DNA of 64,000 nucleotides, from positions 128,346,239-128,410,238 of the forward strand of contig NC_089493.1 in the NCBI RefSeq assembly GCF_036850765.1, in the 5' to 3' direction. Source of the DNA: Saccopteryx bilineata. Its lineage: Eukaryota; Chordata; Mammalia; Chiroptera; Emballonuridae. Made by a program: the position numbers and the translations under genes. The notes beneath the pieces were generated by a model. That model saw only the letters and a program-made list of their open reading frames with translations, was not told the origin of the DNA and searched no databases. Of this stretch, positions 63,050 through 64,000 are shown in pieces; within the stretch, counting starts at the first letter, position 1, and each line of letters opens with the position of its first letter.

Positions 63050-64000
63050 TAAAAAAATAATTTTATTTTTTTAATGAGGTGACATCAATAAATCAGGATA
63101 CATATATTCAAAGATAACAAGTCCAGGTTATCTTGTTGTTCAATTATGTTGCATACCCATCACCCAAAGTCAGATTGTCCTCTGTCACCTTCTATCTAGT
63201 TTTCTTTGTGCCGCTCCCTCTCCCCCTTTCCCTCTCCTATTCCTCCCCCCCCCCCCCGTAACCACCACACTCTTATCAATGTCTCTTAGTTTCACTTTTA
63301 TGTCCCACCTATGTATGGAATAATGCAGTTCCTGGTTTTTTCTGATTTACTTATTTCGCTTCGTATCATGTTATCAAGATCCCACCATTTTGCTGTAAAT
63401 GTTCCGATGTCATCATTTCTTATGGCTGAGTAGTATTCCATAGTGTATATGTGCCACATCTTCTTTATCCAGTCATCTATTGACGGGCTTTTTGGTTGTT
63501 TCCATGTCCTGGCCACTGTGAACAATGCTGCAATAAACATGGGGCTGCATGTGTCTTTACGTATCAATGTTTCTGAGTTTTTGGGGTATATACCCAGTAG
63601 AGGGATTGCTGGGTCATAAGGTAGTTCTATTTTCAGTTTTTTGAGGAACCACCATACTTTCTTCCATAATGGTTGTACTACTTTACATTCCCACCAACAG
63701 TGGATGAGGGTTCCTTTTTCTCCACAGCCTCTCCAACATTTGCTATTACCTGTCTTGCTAATAATAGCTAATCGAACAGGTGTGAGGTGGTATCTCATTG
63801 CAGTTTTGATTTGCATTTCTCTAATAGCTAAAGAAGATGAGCATCTTTTCATATATCTGTTGGCCATTTGTATTTCTTCCTGGGAGAAGTGTCTGTTCAT
63901 ATCCTCTTCCCATTTTTTATTGGATTGTTTGTTTTTTGTTGTTGAGTTTTATGAGTTCTTTGTATATTTTGGATATTAGGCCCTTATCTGAGCTGTTGTT
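63050..64000 (-). mobile_element. Young L1 3' end, cut by window end
   Basis: Reverse L1: T-rich tail (63,035-63,080), 3' UTR with a C-rich tract (63,215-63,258), then the ORF2 C-terminal coding region. It continues past the window. Same family as 31,580 and 57,627. Confidence 0.93.
63298..63900 (-). pseudogene. L1 ORF2 C-terminal part, open for 200 codons
   Basis: Reverse frame with '[38 protein letters not shown]' to '...[20 protein letters not shown]'. It has the zinc-knuckle-like Cys/His pattern of the L1 ORF2 C-terminus ('[18 protein letters not shown]') and 'LGIYPK'. ORF2 supplies endonuclease and reverse transcriptase for L1 and for the SINEs here. No stop occurs across these 200 codons, so this copy is young or well preserved; the upstream part shows a possible 1-bp shift near 63,925 and the rest lies outside the window. 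Confidence 0.88.

Overview
This is nuclear DNA from a placental mammal, almost certainly a bat. The diagnostic repeat is a tRNA-derived SINE of the Ves type (head 'GCCCTGGCCGGTTGGCTCAGC', RNA polymerase III box B 'GGTTCGATTCC'), present about ten times. A second tRNA-derived SINE ('GCCTGACCAGGCGGTGGCGC', called SINE-B here) is equally common. This pair fits a rhinolophoid bat (horseshoe, leaf-nosed or false-vampire bats), but that narrower placement is tentative. I found no bacterial features, no convincing multi-exon host gene, no functional tRNA or rRNA gene and no CRISPR array. Almost all open frames are chance frames or transposon relics; the 100-160 codon frames that recur are translations of the CpG-rich Ves SINE.

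Layout. 0-8 kb: old repeats (an ERV LTR, old L1, a MaLR LTR, Tigger-like, MIR, L2) with younger SINEs on top. 8.1-11.4 kb: a complete hAT DNA transposon with terminal inverted repeats, a perfect 8-bp target duplication and a dead BED-finger transposase, itself carrying a Ves SINE. 12-25 kb: an endogenous-retrovirus cluster with solo LTRs of at least three families and one near-complete gammaretrovirus-like provirus (minus strand, 17,349-24,046) with 5-bp target duplications, a tRNA-Phe primer-binding site and broken gag, pol and env. 25-29.4 kb: mostly unique sequence with small direct, inverted and tandem duplications. 29.4-37.3 kb: a hAT MITE and a near-full-length HAL1 (half-L1) broken by nested SINE-B, Ves and L1 insertions, then more LTRs. 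37.4-56 kb: L2, MIR, MaLR/MLT1 and L1 relics, SINEs, two mariner-type MITEs and a second HAL1. 56-60 kb: an L1 whose ORF2 is interrupted by a twin-primed L1 3' end. 60.4-61.6 kb: an LTR holding a second, nested LTR and fused near its TATA box to a broken processed copy of PTTG1 (securin). 62.1 kb: a nearly palindromic hAT MITE. 63-64 kb: the 3' end of a younger L1, cut by the window edge.

No genes act together as a pathway here. The interest is in the elements: exact insertion boundaries, a nested order of insertion, CTCF-like motifs carried by Ves copies, the LTR-PTTG1 junction, an unassigned glycoprotein-like stretch downstream of the provirus env, and a poly(A)-only insertion. Family names other than the broad class come from recall of consensus patterns without database access, and element edges are exact only where a target-site duplication is quoted.
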